From JACVRW01 sp034664005 (GTDB lineage: Bacteria; Actinomycetota; Thermoleophilia; Solirubrobacterales; Thermoleophilaceae): a stretch of DNA of 20,256 bases. The notes under the pieces were generated by a model. The model worked only from the letters and a program-made list of their open reading frames with translations, searched no databases and was not told where the DNA came from. Positions 7,153-13,038 of the stretch are shown here, piece after piece (positions within the stretch are counted from its first letter, which is position 1; the number at the start of each line of letters is the position of its first letter). Location of the stretch: positions 1-20,256 of the forward strand of contig JAXDIL010000106.1 in the NCBI GenBank assembly GCA_034664005.1, in the 5' to 3' direction. A program made the translations under genes and the position numbers.

Positions 7153-7158
7153 CCCGCA

Positions 7159-8070
7159 ATGGATTCGGTGGTGTTGCTGTCCGGCGGGACGGGCGGGGCG
7201 AAGCTCGCGCGCGGCCTGCTGGATGCCTGCGACGACCTCACGGTCGTGGCGAACACGGGCGACGACATCGACATCTACGGCGTTCACGTGTCCCCCGATC
7301 CCGACCTCGTGACCTACTGGCTGGCCGACGAGATCGACGAGCGAGGGTGGGGCCTTCGAGACGACAGCTGGCAGGTGATGGAGGCGCTCGAGCGCGCCGG
7401 CCGGCCCCATTGGTTCCGGCTCGGTGACCGCGATCTCGCGATGTGCCTCCTCCGCACCGAGCGGCTGCGCGCCGGCGACACGCTCACGCGTGCCCACCAG
7501 GTGGTCGTGGACGCGCTGGAGGCGGGCGCGCGCGTGCTGCCGATGAGCGACGAGCCGCTCGCGACCTGGGTGACCGTCGGCGGCCGCGAGCTCCCCTTCC
7601 AGGAGTTCATGATCGTCGAGCACGCCGAGGGCGCGATCGAGGGCGTCGAGCTGCGCGGCCTCGAGCGGGCGCGGCCATCCGACGCCGTGCTGCGGGCCAT
7701 CGCCGAGGCCGAGGCGATCGTGATCGGCCCCTCGAACCCGGTCATCTCGATCGGCCCGATCCTCGCCCTGCCTGGCATGCGCGCGGCGCTGCGAGCCGCC
7801 CCGGCGCCCGTCGTCGCCGTGAGCCCGTTCGTGGGAGGCGGCTCGGTGAAGGGCCCGACCGAGCCGTTCTGCGAGCACGCCGGCATCGCCCTCAGCGCCG
7901 CCGGGATCGCCGGCGCCTACGGCGACGTGATCGACGGGATCGTGGCCGACGAGCCCGCGGACGGGACACCCGAGCTGGTCACGGACACGCTGATGGAGAC
8001 GGCGGCCGACCGCGCCCGGCTCGCGCACGAGGTGCTCGACTTCGCGGCCTCGCTCACGGACACGCGCTAG
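7159..8070 (+). CDS. cofD: 2-phospho-L-lactate transferase CofD (FbiA)
   Basis: 303 residues. The N-terminal LLSGGTGGAKLARGL (6-20), VVANTGDDIDIYGVHVSPD (29-47), RLGDRDLAMCLLRT and GPSNPVISIGPIL with SPFVGGGSVKGP are hallmarks of CofD. It transfers the 2-phospholactyl (or phosphoenolpyruvyl) group from the GDP-activated donor made by CofC to the deazaflavin Fo, giving F420-0 (or dehydro-F420-0). It is first of cofD-cofC-cofE, all plus strand; Fo synthase is not in this window. The ATG at 7159 gives the normal N-terminus. The upstream gap is 23 bp and has no Shine-Dalgarno site. Family certain; donor substrate (phospholactate or PEP) not decidable from sequence. Confidence 0.95.
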   Translation: MDSVVLLSGGTGGAKLARGLLDACDDLTVVANTGDDIDIYGVHVSPDPDLVTYWLADEIDERGWGLRDDSWQVMEALERAGRPHWFRLGDRDLAMCLLRTERLRAGDTLTRAHQVVVDALEAGARVLPMSDEPLATWVTVGGRELPFQEFMIVEHAEGAIEGVELRGLERARPSDAVLRAIAEAEAIVIGPSNPVISIGPILALPGMRAALRAAPAPVVAVSPFVGGGSVKGPTEPFCEHAGIALSAAGIAGAYGDVIDGIVADEPADGTPELVTDTLMETAADRARLAHEVLDFAASLTDTR

Positions 8071-8097
8071 TCTCGCCCCGACCCGGCCCTGCCCTGC

Positions 8098-8781
8098 GTG
8101 AAGACGCTCGCGATCCTCCCCGTAAAGAGCTTCGGTGCTGCAAAGCAGCGCCTCTCAGAGGTGCTCGGCGCGGGCTCGCGCCAGGCGCTCGCACAGGCGA
8201 TGTTCACCGACGTGCTGAGCGCCGTGCGGGGGGTGCCGGAGCTCGACGGGATCGTGGTCGTGACCTCGGACAAGGCCGCCGAGGCGGCCGCCGCAGGTGA
8301 GGGCGTGCGGGTGCTGCCCGACGACGGCCCGCCCGGACATTCCGAGGCGGGGCTCGTAGGCATCCGGCACGCGCTCTCGGAGGGCTACGGGCGGGTGCTG
8401 CTGATTGCCGGCGACACGCCGCTCGTCCGGCCTGCGGAGCTCGCCGATCTGCTCGCGGACGCGCCGGGCGTCGTGATCGTCCCCGACCGTCACGGCACCG
8501 GCACGAACGCGCTGGTGCTGACCCCGCCGGACGTGATCGAGCCGAGCTTCGGGCCGGGCAGCCGCGAGCGCCACGTGGCCGCGGCGCGGGACGCCGGGGT
8601 GGCGCACCGCGTGGCGGACCTCCGCGGGCTCGCTCTCGACGTGGACACGCCGGCCGACCTCGCGGAGCTCGCGGCCGAGCTGGAGGTGCGCCGCGGCGAG
8701 GCGCCACTGACTCGCGGTGCGCTCCACCAGCTCGATCGCGCCGGGACACAGCCCGTGCGCGCGGCACAGGCGCCGGCCTGA
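8098..8781 (+). CDS. cofC: 2-phospho-L-lactate/PEP guanylyltransferase CofC (FbiD)
   Basis: 227 residues from GTG 8098, 27 bp after cofD. LPVKSFGAAKQRLS (7-20) is the nucleotidyltransferase N-terminal GTP-binding motif with its Lys; GDTPLV (105-110) holds the metal-binding Asp; DRHGTGTNAL (130-139) and the LDVDTPADL motif near the C-terminus are typical of CofC. It activates 2-phospho-L-lactate or phosphoenolpyruvate with GTP to give the CofD substrate. Family members are about 210 residues; here a C-terminal tail of roughly 30 residues (after ELEVRRGEAP) is extra, low-complexity and perhaps disordered. The TGA stop overlaps the probable CTG start of cofE (CTGA), pointing to translational coupling. 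Confidence 0.93.
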   Translation: MKTLAILPVKSFGAAKQRLSEVLGAGSRQALAQAMFTDVLSAVRGVPELDGIVVVTSDKAAEAAAAGEGVRVLPDDGPPGHSEAGLVGIRHALSEGYGRVLLIAGDTPLVRPAELADLLADAPGVVIVPDRHGTGTNALVLTPPDVIEPSFGPGSRERHVAAARDAGVAHRVADLRGLALDVDTPADLAELAAELEVRRGEAPLTRGALHQLDRAGTQPVRAAQAPA

Positions 8782-9533
8782 GCTCGTTCAGCGTCACCTC
8801 GCTTCCCCCGCTCCCCGCGATCCGGCCGGGCGACGATCTGGCTGCGCTGATCGCGTCCGCCGCGCCCACCGACCTGGCCGACACCGACGTCCTCGTGGTC
8901 GCCCACAAGGTCGTCTCGAAGGCCGAGGGAAGCGTGCGCCGCCTGGACGAGATCGAGCCGGGCGGACGCGCGGAAGCGCTCGCGGCAAAGCACGGCAAGG
9001 ACCCGCGCCTCGTCCAGGCGGTGCTCGACGAGTCGGTCGAGCTCCTGCGCGCGGTCGACGGCACGCTGATCTGTGTGACGCACCACGGCTTCGTGTGCGC
9101 GAACGCGGGCGTGGACCAGTCGAACGCGTCGGCCGAGGAAGGCGAGCTGATCCTGCTGCCGCGCGACCCGGACGGCTCCGCGGCCCGGCTGCGTGCCGCC
9201 ATCGAGTCGGCGCGCGGAGTGCGGCCGGCGGTCGTGGTCGCGGACTCTTTCGGCCGCGCGTGGCGGCTCGGGCAGACCGACATGGCGCTGGGCGCGGCGG
9301 GCCTCGTGCCGCTCGACCAGTGGATCGGGCGCCCGGACGGCTTCGGCCGCGACCTGCGCGTGACCTCGATCGCGGTGGCCGACTCGATCGCCGCCGCCGC
9401 CGATCTCGCGCGAGCGAAGGACTCGCTCGAGCCCGCCGTGCTGGTGCGCGGGCTGGGGCGCTACGTGACACGCGACGACGGTCCCGGCGCAGCGGCGCTG
9501 CGCCGCGCGCCCGAGCAGGACCTCTTTCGCTAG
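8778..9533 (+). CDS. cofE: Coenzyme F420-0:L-glutamate ligase CofE, probable CTG start
   Basis: CofE adds glutamates to F420-0 with GTP. The conserved parts are LPAIRPGDDLAALI, VVSKAEG, HGFVCANAGVD, LLPRDPDGSA, VVVADSFGRAWRLGQTD and GAAGLVPLDQWIGRPD. The frame has no ATG, GTG or TTG before GTG 8895, and starting there would remove 39 residues including the conserved IRPGDDLA segment. Reading back, the protein-like sequence begins after a CTG at 8778 that overlaps the cofC stop as CTGA, with CAGG 7 nt upstream as a possible ribosome binding site. From CTG the protein is 251 residues, the normal length for single-domain CofE. It lacks the C-terminal nitroreductase (FMN) domain found in mycobacterial FbiB. 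A standard caller would place the start at 8895. Family sure, start inferred. Confidence 0.9.
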   Translation: MSSFSVTSLPPLPAIRPGDDLAALIASAAPTDLADTDVLVVAHKVVSKAEGSVRRLDEIEPGGRAEALAAKHGKDPRLVQAVLDESVELLRAVDGTLICVTHHGFVCANAGVDQSNASAEEGELILLPRDPDGSAARLRAAIESARGVRPAVVVADSFGRAWRLGQTDMALGAAGLVPLDQWIGRPDGFGRDLRVTSIAVADSIAAAADLARAKDSLEPAVLVRGLGRYVTRDDGPGAAALRRAPEQDLFR

Positions 9534-9543
9534 CCCCTATCGC

Positions 9544-9561
9544 GCGCGGGTTCGACCGCGC
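9544..9561. terminator. GC hairpin between convergent cofE and aquaporin genes
   Basis: GCGCGG (9544-9549) pairs perfectly with CCGCGC (9556-9561) around a 6-nt loop, within the 31-bp gap between two convergent stop codons. There is no U-run. It may serve as a terminator for both directions. Confidence 0.4.
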
Positions 9562-9564
9562 CTT

Positions 9565-10335
9565 CTACCCGACCGGCTCTGCTCCGCCCACGCCCTTCTT
9601 GCCGGGTGTGATGAACAGGCTGAAGTAGAGGAAGCCGGCCAGGAGCGCGCCCACGACGGGCCCGATCGTGTACACGACCAGGAAGTCGGCGGCCCCACCC
9701 CACTCGCCCGAGACGATCGCCGGGCCGAAGCTGCGCGCCGGGTTGAAGCCGGCGCCCGTGAGCGGCGCGAGCACCATCACGAGCATGCCGAGCGCAGCGC
9801 CGATCGCCAGCGCGGCCCACTCCTTGGTGGCGCGCGGGTTCACGGCGACGCCGACGATCACCCAGACCAGGAAGAACGTGCCGAGCGCCTCGACGATCAT
9901 GCCGGGGAAGATGTCGCCGTCGAGCCGCGACGACACCAGCGTGGCGCCGTAGTTGACGGCCTTGCCCTCGTCCTCCAGCAGGAGCTTCGTGAGCAGCGCG
10001 CCGCCGACCGCACCCGCGAGCTGCGCGACGACGTAGATGGCCGCGTCGACCGGCCCGATCTGGCGCAGGGCCGTCATGACCGCTGTGACAGCGGGGTTGA
10101 AATGCGCGCCGGAGACGATCGCGAGCGTCTGGATCAGTCCGAACAGGACGAACGTGTGCACCAGTCCGATCACCGAGAAGTCGATGAACGGGTTCGGGTT
10201 CTGGGCGCTCGGCGCCGTCACGTACAGCGAGACGACCGCAGTAATGAAGAAGACGAGCAACAACGTGCCGACGAACTCGGCGATATAGGCCGCGGGCCCA
10301 CGGTCCTGCACTTCGGTCACCTCCGGGTAATTCAT
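9565..10335 (-). CDS. Aquaporin (MIP family channel)
   Basis: 256 residues, six membrane helices in two repeats. Both half-helix signature loops are present: GAHFNPAVT (NPA at 80-82) and GAGFNPARSFGPA (NPA at 198-200) with the selectivity-filter Arg right after the second NPA (R201). The second loop reads NPARSFGPA rather than the NPARD form of glycerol facilitators, so a water-selective AqpZ-like channel is the better guess. The first extracellular loop (after TM1, residues about 41-52) is longer than usual. The ATG at 10335 gives MNYPEVTEVQDRGP, then TM1. It is monocistronic: divergent from the lipoprotein gene (27 bp) and convergent with cofE. Its own promoter is not obvious. Confidence 0.93.
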   Translation of the reverse strand: MNYPEVTEVQDRGPAAYIAEFVGTLLLVFFITAVVSLYVTAPSAQNPNPFIDFSVIGLVHTFVLFGLIQTLAIVSGAHFNPAVTAVMTALRQIGPVDAAIYVVAQLAGAVGGALLTKLLLEDEGKAVNYGATLVSSRLDGDIFPGMIVEALGTFFLVWVIVGVAVNPRATKEWAALAIGAALGMLVMVLAPLTGAGFNPARSFGPAIVSGEWGGAADFLVVYTIGPVVGALLAGFLYFSLFITPGKKGVGGAEPVG

Positions 10336-10348
10336 GGCGTTTCGCCCG

Positions 10349-10354
10349 TACTGT
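10349..10354 (+). promoter_or_regulatory. Candidate -10 box TACTGT for the ThiY-like lipoprotein gene
   Basis: TACTGT ends 8 nt before the GTG at 10363, with no Shine-Dalgarno site in between: the spacing expected for leaderless or near-leaderless initiation. It lies in the 27-bp gap shared with the divergent aquaporin gene. Confidence 0.35.
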
Positions 10355-10362
10355 TCGCCGCC

Positions 10363-11271
10363 GTGCGCAGATTCCTTTCCCTGACGGCGCTATTCGCTTG
10401 CCTCGCGGGCTGCGGCGGCAGCGAATCCGGCGGCGCTTCTACGCCCGGCACGATCGCGCTCGACTTCCAGCCGAATGCCGTCCACGCGGGCATCTACTCG
10501 AGCGGCCTTCGGATCCGGGTGCCCGGCGCGAGCACCGATTCGCTGAAGCTGCTCGCGGCAGGCCGCTCCGACATGTCGGTGCTGGACATCCACGACCTCG
10601 GGCTGGCGCGCGAGGCCGGCAGCGACGTCGTGGGCGTGGGCGCGCTCGTGCAACGCCCGCTCGCCGCCGTGATCGCGCGCGAGGGCGACGTGCGCCGGCC
10701 GCGCGACCTGGAGGGCCGGCGCGTGGGCGTGACCGGCCTCCCCTCCGACGAGGCCGTGCTGCGCGCGGTGGTCGAGCACGACGGTGGCGACTACGGCCGC
10801 GTGAAGACGGTCACCATCGGCTTCTCGGCGGTGCCGAGCCTGATCGCGCGGAAGGTCGACGCCGTCGTCGCGTTCTGGAACGCGGAGGGCGTCGCGCTGC
10901 GCCTGCGCGGCATCGCCACGCGCGAGTTCCGTGTGGACGAGTACGGCGCGCCGCGCTATCCCGAGCTCGTGCTCGCGGTCACGCGCGAGACGCTCGAGCA
11001 ACGGCGCGAGCTGGTGGACCGCATGCTCGACGCCATCAGAAGCGGCACCGAGAAGGCGCTACGGAAGCGCGACGCGACCGTGGCCGAGCTGGTCCGCGCC
11101 TCGGGCGCCGACGAGCCGCTGATCCGCGCCGAGCTGAGGGCGGTGGGCCCCGCCCTGCGCCCGCCCGTCCGGCTCGACCGCAGGGCGCTCGAGGGCTGGG
11201 CCCGCTTCGACGAGCGCTTCGGGATCCTGAAGAAGGCGCCCGACCTGAACGAGGCCTTCCAGGTCGGCTAG
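10363..11271 (+). CDS. ABC transporter substrate-binding lipoprotein, NMT1/ThiY-like
   Basis: 302 residues from GTG 10363. Signal peptide MRRFLSLTALFACLAG with lipobox LAGC (Cys17 lipidated), so it is anchored outside the membrane. LDFQPNAVHAGIY (33-45) is the start signature of the NMT1/THI5-like family that binds thiamine pyrimidine precursors and similar ligands; LLAAGRSDMSVLDIHDLGLA and GVTGLPSDEAVLRAVV fit the periplasmic binding fold. Compared with the family form, where PNxxHAGxY is followed by a helix (about A-x-x-x-G-Y-F-x-x-x-G-L) before strand 2, that helix seems missing: after HAGIY comes SSGLRIRVPGAS directly. No permease or ATPase gene is adjacent, and no thiamine gene is in the window, so the ligand is unknown. 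It is followed 12 bp later by the VOC gene. Confidence 0.85.
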   Translation: MRRFLSLTALFACLAGCGGSESGGASTPGTIALDFQPNAVHAGIYSSGLRIRVPGASTDSLKLLAAGRSDMSVLDIHDLGLAREAGSDVVGVGALVQRPLAAVIAREGDVRRPRDLEGRRVGVTGLPSDEAVLRAVVEHDGGDYGRVKTVTIGFSAVPSLIARKVDAVVAFWNAEGVALRLRGIATREFRVDEYGAPRYPELVLAVTRETLEQRRELVDRMLDAIRSGTEKALRKRDATVAELVRASGADEPLIRAELRAVGPALRPPVRLDRRALEGWARFDERFGILKKAPDLNEAFQVG

Positions 11272-11274
11272 GTT
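11269..11274 (+). promoter_or_regulatory. Candidate -10 box TAGGTT for the VOC gene
   Basis: TAGGTT overlaps the stop codon of the preceding gene and ends 9 nt before the ATG at 11284. It would let the VOC gene be transcribed on its own with almost no leader; read-through from the lipoprotein gene remains possible. Confidence 0.28.
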
Positions 11275-11283
11275 CGTCCATCC

Positions 11284-11673
11284 ATGGACATCACAGGCGT
11301 CGACTTCATCACCGTGCCCACCCGCGACTTCGAGAAGGCCGACCAGTTCTACGGCGAGGTGCTCGGGCTCGAGCGCTCGAAGCGCTGGGGCAACATGCCC
11401 GCCGGCGAGTTCGAGGCGGGGTCGCTCACCATCGCCGTCATGCAGTCGGACGCGTTCGGTCTCGAGTGCGAGCCTCACTCGCACCCGATCGCGCTCCAGG
11501 TGGACGACGTGGCGGCCGCGCGCGAGGAGCTCGAGGGCCGCGGCGTGGAGTTCGCCGCGGACACGATGGACAGCGGCGTCTGCCACATGGCCCACTTCAC
11601 GGACCCGGACGGCAACCGGCTGATGTTCCACCACCGCTACGCCCCCAAGGGCGCCAAGCCGACCGGCGCCTAG
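11284..11673 (+). CDS. VOC-family (glyoxalase/bleomycin-resistance-like) protein
   Basis: 129 residues, a two-module beta-alpha-beta-beta-beta fold of the vicinal oxygen chelate superfamily: FITVPTRDFEKADQFYGEVLGL (module 1) and HPIALQVDDVAAAREELEGRG to TDPDGNRLMFHHR (module 2). Most enzymes of the family bind a metal through a His/Gln in the first strand and a Glu at the end of DPDGN-x-x-E. Here the first position is Asp-Phe and the Glu is replaced by Met114 (NRLM), so the usual metal site looks degenerate, although His-rich patches (HSH 65-67, HMAH 101-104, HH 116-117) could bind a metal another way. Function not known; could be a non-enzymatic binding protein. Its TAG stop shares CTAG (11670-11673) with the stop of the opposite gene. 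Confidence 0.85.
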   Translation: MDITGVDFITVPTRDFEKADQFYGEVLGLERSKRWGNMPAGEFEAGSLTIAVMQSDAFGLECEPHSHPIALQVDDVAAAREELEGRGVEFAADTMDSGVCHMAHFTDPDGNRLMFHHRYAPKGAKPTGA

Positions 11674-11978
11674 GCGAGCGACTCGACAAGCGCCGCCGCC
11701 TCGCGCGCCATGCGCGAGCGCGGCACCACGCGGTCGAAGCCTGCCTCTTCCGCGCGGATGCGTACGTCCTGCTCGACGTGCGAGTAGAAGCCGAGCCGCG
11801 GCACGGTTGCGGCTGCCGAGCGCTCGATGCGCGCATCGGGGTCGTCGGTCAGGTCGACCACGAGCACGTCGGCCACGTCGTCAGGCCCGACGGGCTCATG
11901 ACCGGCCGCCCGCAGCGCACCCTGGAGCTTCGAGCCGAACAGCAGGTCTGGGACGAGCAGCGCTACCCGAAGGCTCAC
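11670..11978 (-). CDS. Small receiver-like (pseudo-receiver) protein
   Basis: 102 residues from GTG 11978, whose GTGA overlaps the TGA of the preceding gene. The pattern RVALLVPDLLFGSKLQGALRAAGHEPV, then DVLVVDLTDDPDA, PRLGFYSHVEQ and AGFDRVVPRSRMA follows the strand-helix order of a response-regulator receiver (CheY) fold: an acidic residue after strand 1, Asp at the end of strand 3, Ser after strand 4. The conserved Lys of strand 5 is replaced by Arg in PRSRM and there is no output domain, so phosphorylation-based signalling is doubtful. It is the last gene of the minus-strand run from the metal operon. Function unknown. A longer frame upstream exists but lies antisense-like over the neighbour; GTG 11978 is the coupled start. 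Confidence 0.75.
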   Translation of the reverse strand: MSLRVALLVPDLLFGSKLQGALRAAGHEPVGPDDVADVLVVDLTDDPDARIERSAAATVPRLGFYSHVEQDVRIRAEEAGFDRVVPRSRMAREAAALVESLA

Positions 11979-12337
11979 TGCGCGCGGCGCCGGCTGAACT
12001 CCTGGCGCACCGACTCGGGCCGGCCCCACATCTGCACGACCTCCACGCGGCCGGAGCGCGCCTCGCGCACGATCAGCTCGCCCTCGATCCCCTCGGCGTC
12101 GAGCAGCGCGAGCGTGCCGCGCACGGTCTCCGGCGCGGCGGCGTGGCCGAACTCGTGGGCGGAGCGGATGCGCCAGTGCCAGTCGTGCTCCGAGTAGGGC
12201 ATGGCGTTGATCTGCGTGAGCAGCGTCGCGGCGTCGATGTAGCGGTCCTCGTTCGCGATCCGCAGATCGAGCTCGAGCTGGGTCCAGTCGGGCGGGAGCG
12301 AGTCGAGGACAGCCTGGAAGTCGTCGGCGAGCGCCAC
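11975..12337 (-). CDS. Conserved-looking hypothetical protein
   Basis: 120 residues from GTG 12337, 11 bp after the regulator's stop codon. It is an acidic, soluble alpha/beta protein with an even amino-acid composition and no signal peptide or membrane segment: DDFQAVLDSLPPDWTQLELD opens it, and SEHDWHWRIRSAHEFGHAA and GRVEVVQMWGRPESVRQEF follow. I do not recognise the family. Its codon use resembles the neighbours and the frame is intact, so it is a real gene. Its TGA overlaps the GTG of the receiver-like gene by 4 bp, so the two are likely translated together, and both probably belong to the metal operon transcript or a sub-operon. Confidence 0.75.
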   Translation of the reverse strand: MALADDFQAVLDSLPPDWTQLELDLRIANEDRYIDAATLLTQINAMPYSEHDWHWRIRSAHEFGHAAAPETVRGTLALLDAEGIEGELIVREARSGRVEVVQMWGRPESVRQEFSRRRAQ

Positions 12338-12348
12338 GGCCCGGAACG

Positions 12349-13038
12349 TTACTGGCCGCGCTCCACACGCATCGCCCGCGCGAGCTGGTCGCCCAGCGCG
12401 TGCGCACGGCCGTTCGCCAGCACCGTCAGCGGGCCGCCGAACGGCTCACGCCCGGCGAGCTCGAGCTCGTCCCCCGGAGCGATGCCGCGCTCCGACAGGT
12501 AGCGGAGCATGTCCGGGTTCGAGTCGGACACGCGCGAGAAGACGCCGCGGTCGCCCGGCCGCAGGTCGGCCAGGGCGCGCGTCGGCGCCTCGTCGATCTC
12601 CCCGTCCCGGGTGGGGATCGGGTCGCCGTGCGGGTCGTGCGTCGGGTTGCCGAGCTTTGCGGCGATCAGCTCCGAGAGCTCCGGCGAGATCGCGTGCTCG
12701 AGCTTCTCGGCCTCCGCGTGCACGCGGTCCCAGGGCATGCCGAGCGCCTCCGCGAGGTAGAGCTCGAGCAGGCGGTGGTGGCGGAGCACCTCGAGCGCCA
12801 CGCGCTTGCCGGCCCGCGTGAGCTGCACGCCGTGGTAGGGCTCGCGCGACGCCAGGCCCAGCGACTCGAGCCGCTTCACCATCGCGGACGCCGACGCGGG
12901 CGACACCTCGAGGCGCTCGGCGAGCGCGGACGTGGAGACGGGCGCGTCGCTCCGCTGCGCGATCGACCAGATCGCCTTCGCGTAGTCCTGGACCGCGTTC
13001 GAGATGTCGACGGTCTCGGAGCGGGCCGCGGCGGCCAT
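12349..13038 (-). CDS. DtxR/MntR-family metal-dependent transcriptional repressor
   Basis: 229 residues from ATG 13038. Order: winged helix-turn-helix (about 12-75, STSALAERLEVSPASASAMV is the HTH), dimerisation and metal domain (76-150), FeoA/SH3-like C-terminal domain (155-225). Metal-ligand positions align with exact spacing to diphtheria DtxR: H88, E92, H107 (DtxR H79, E83, H98) and E114, H115 (E105, H106). At the two selectivity positions it has Asp18 (Met10 in DtxR, Asp8 in B. subtilis MntR) and Glu111 (Cys102 in DtxR, Glu99 in MntR), so it looks like a Mn-type sensor that keeps the SH3 domain. The start overlaps the ZIP stop (TGATG): translational coupling. It probably represses its own operon through the palindrome at 15275-15292. 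Confidence 0.92.
   Translation of the reverse strand: MAAAARSETVDISNAVQDYAKAIWSIAQRSDAPVSTSALAERLEVSPASASAMVKRLESLGLASREPYHGVQLTRAGKRVALEVLRHHRLLELYLAEALGMPWDRVHAEAEKLEHAISPELSELIAAKLGNPTHDPHGDPIPTRDGEIDEAPTRALADLRPGDRGVFSRVSDSNPDMLRYLSERGIAPGDELELAGREPFGGPLTVLANGRAHALGDQLARAMRVERGQ

Noticed and set aside
10398..12197. 599-residue plus-strand frame through the lipoprotein and VOC genes
   Set aside because: Arg-rich frame-shifted reading of two well-supported genes.
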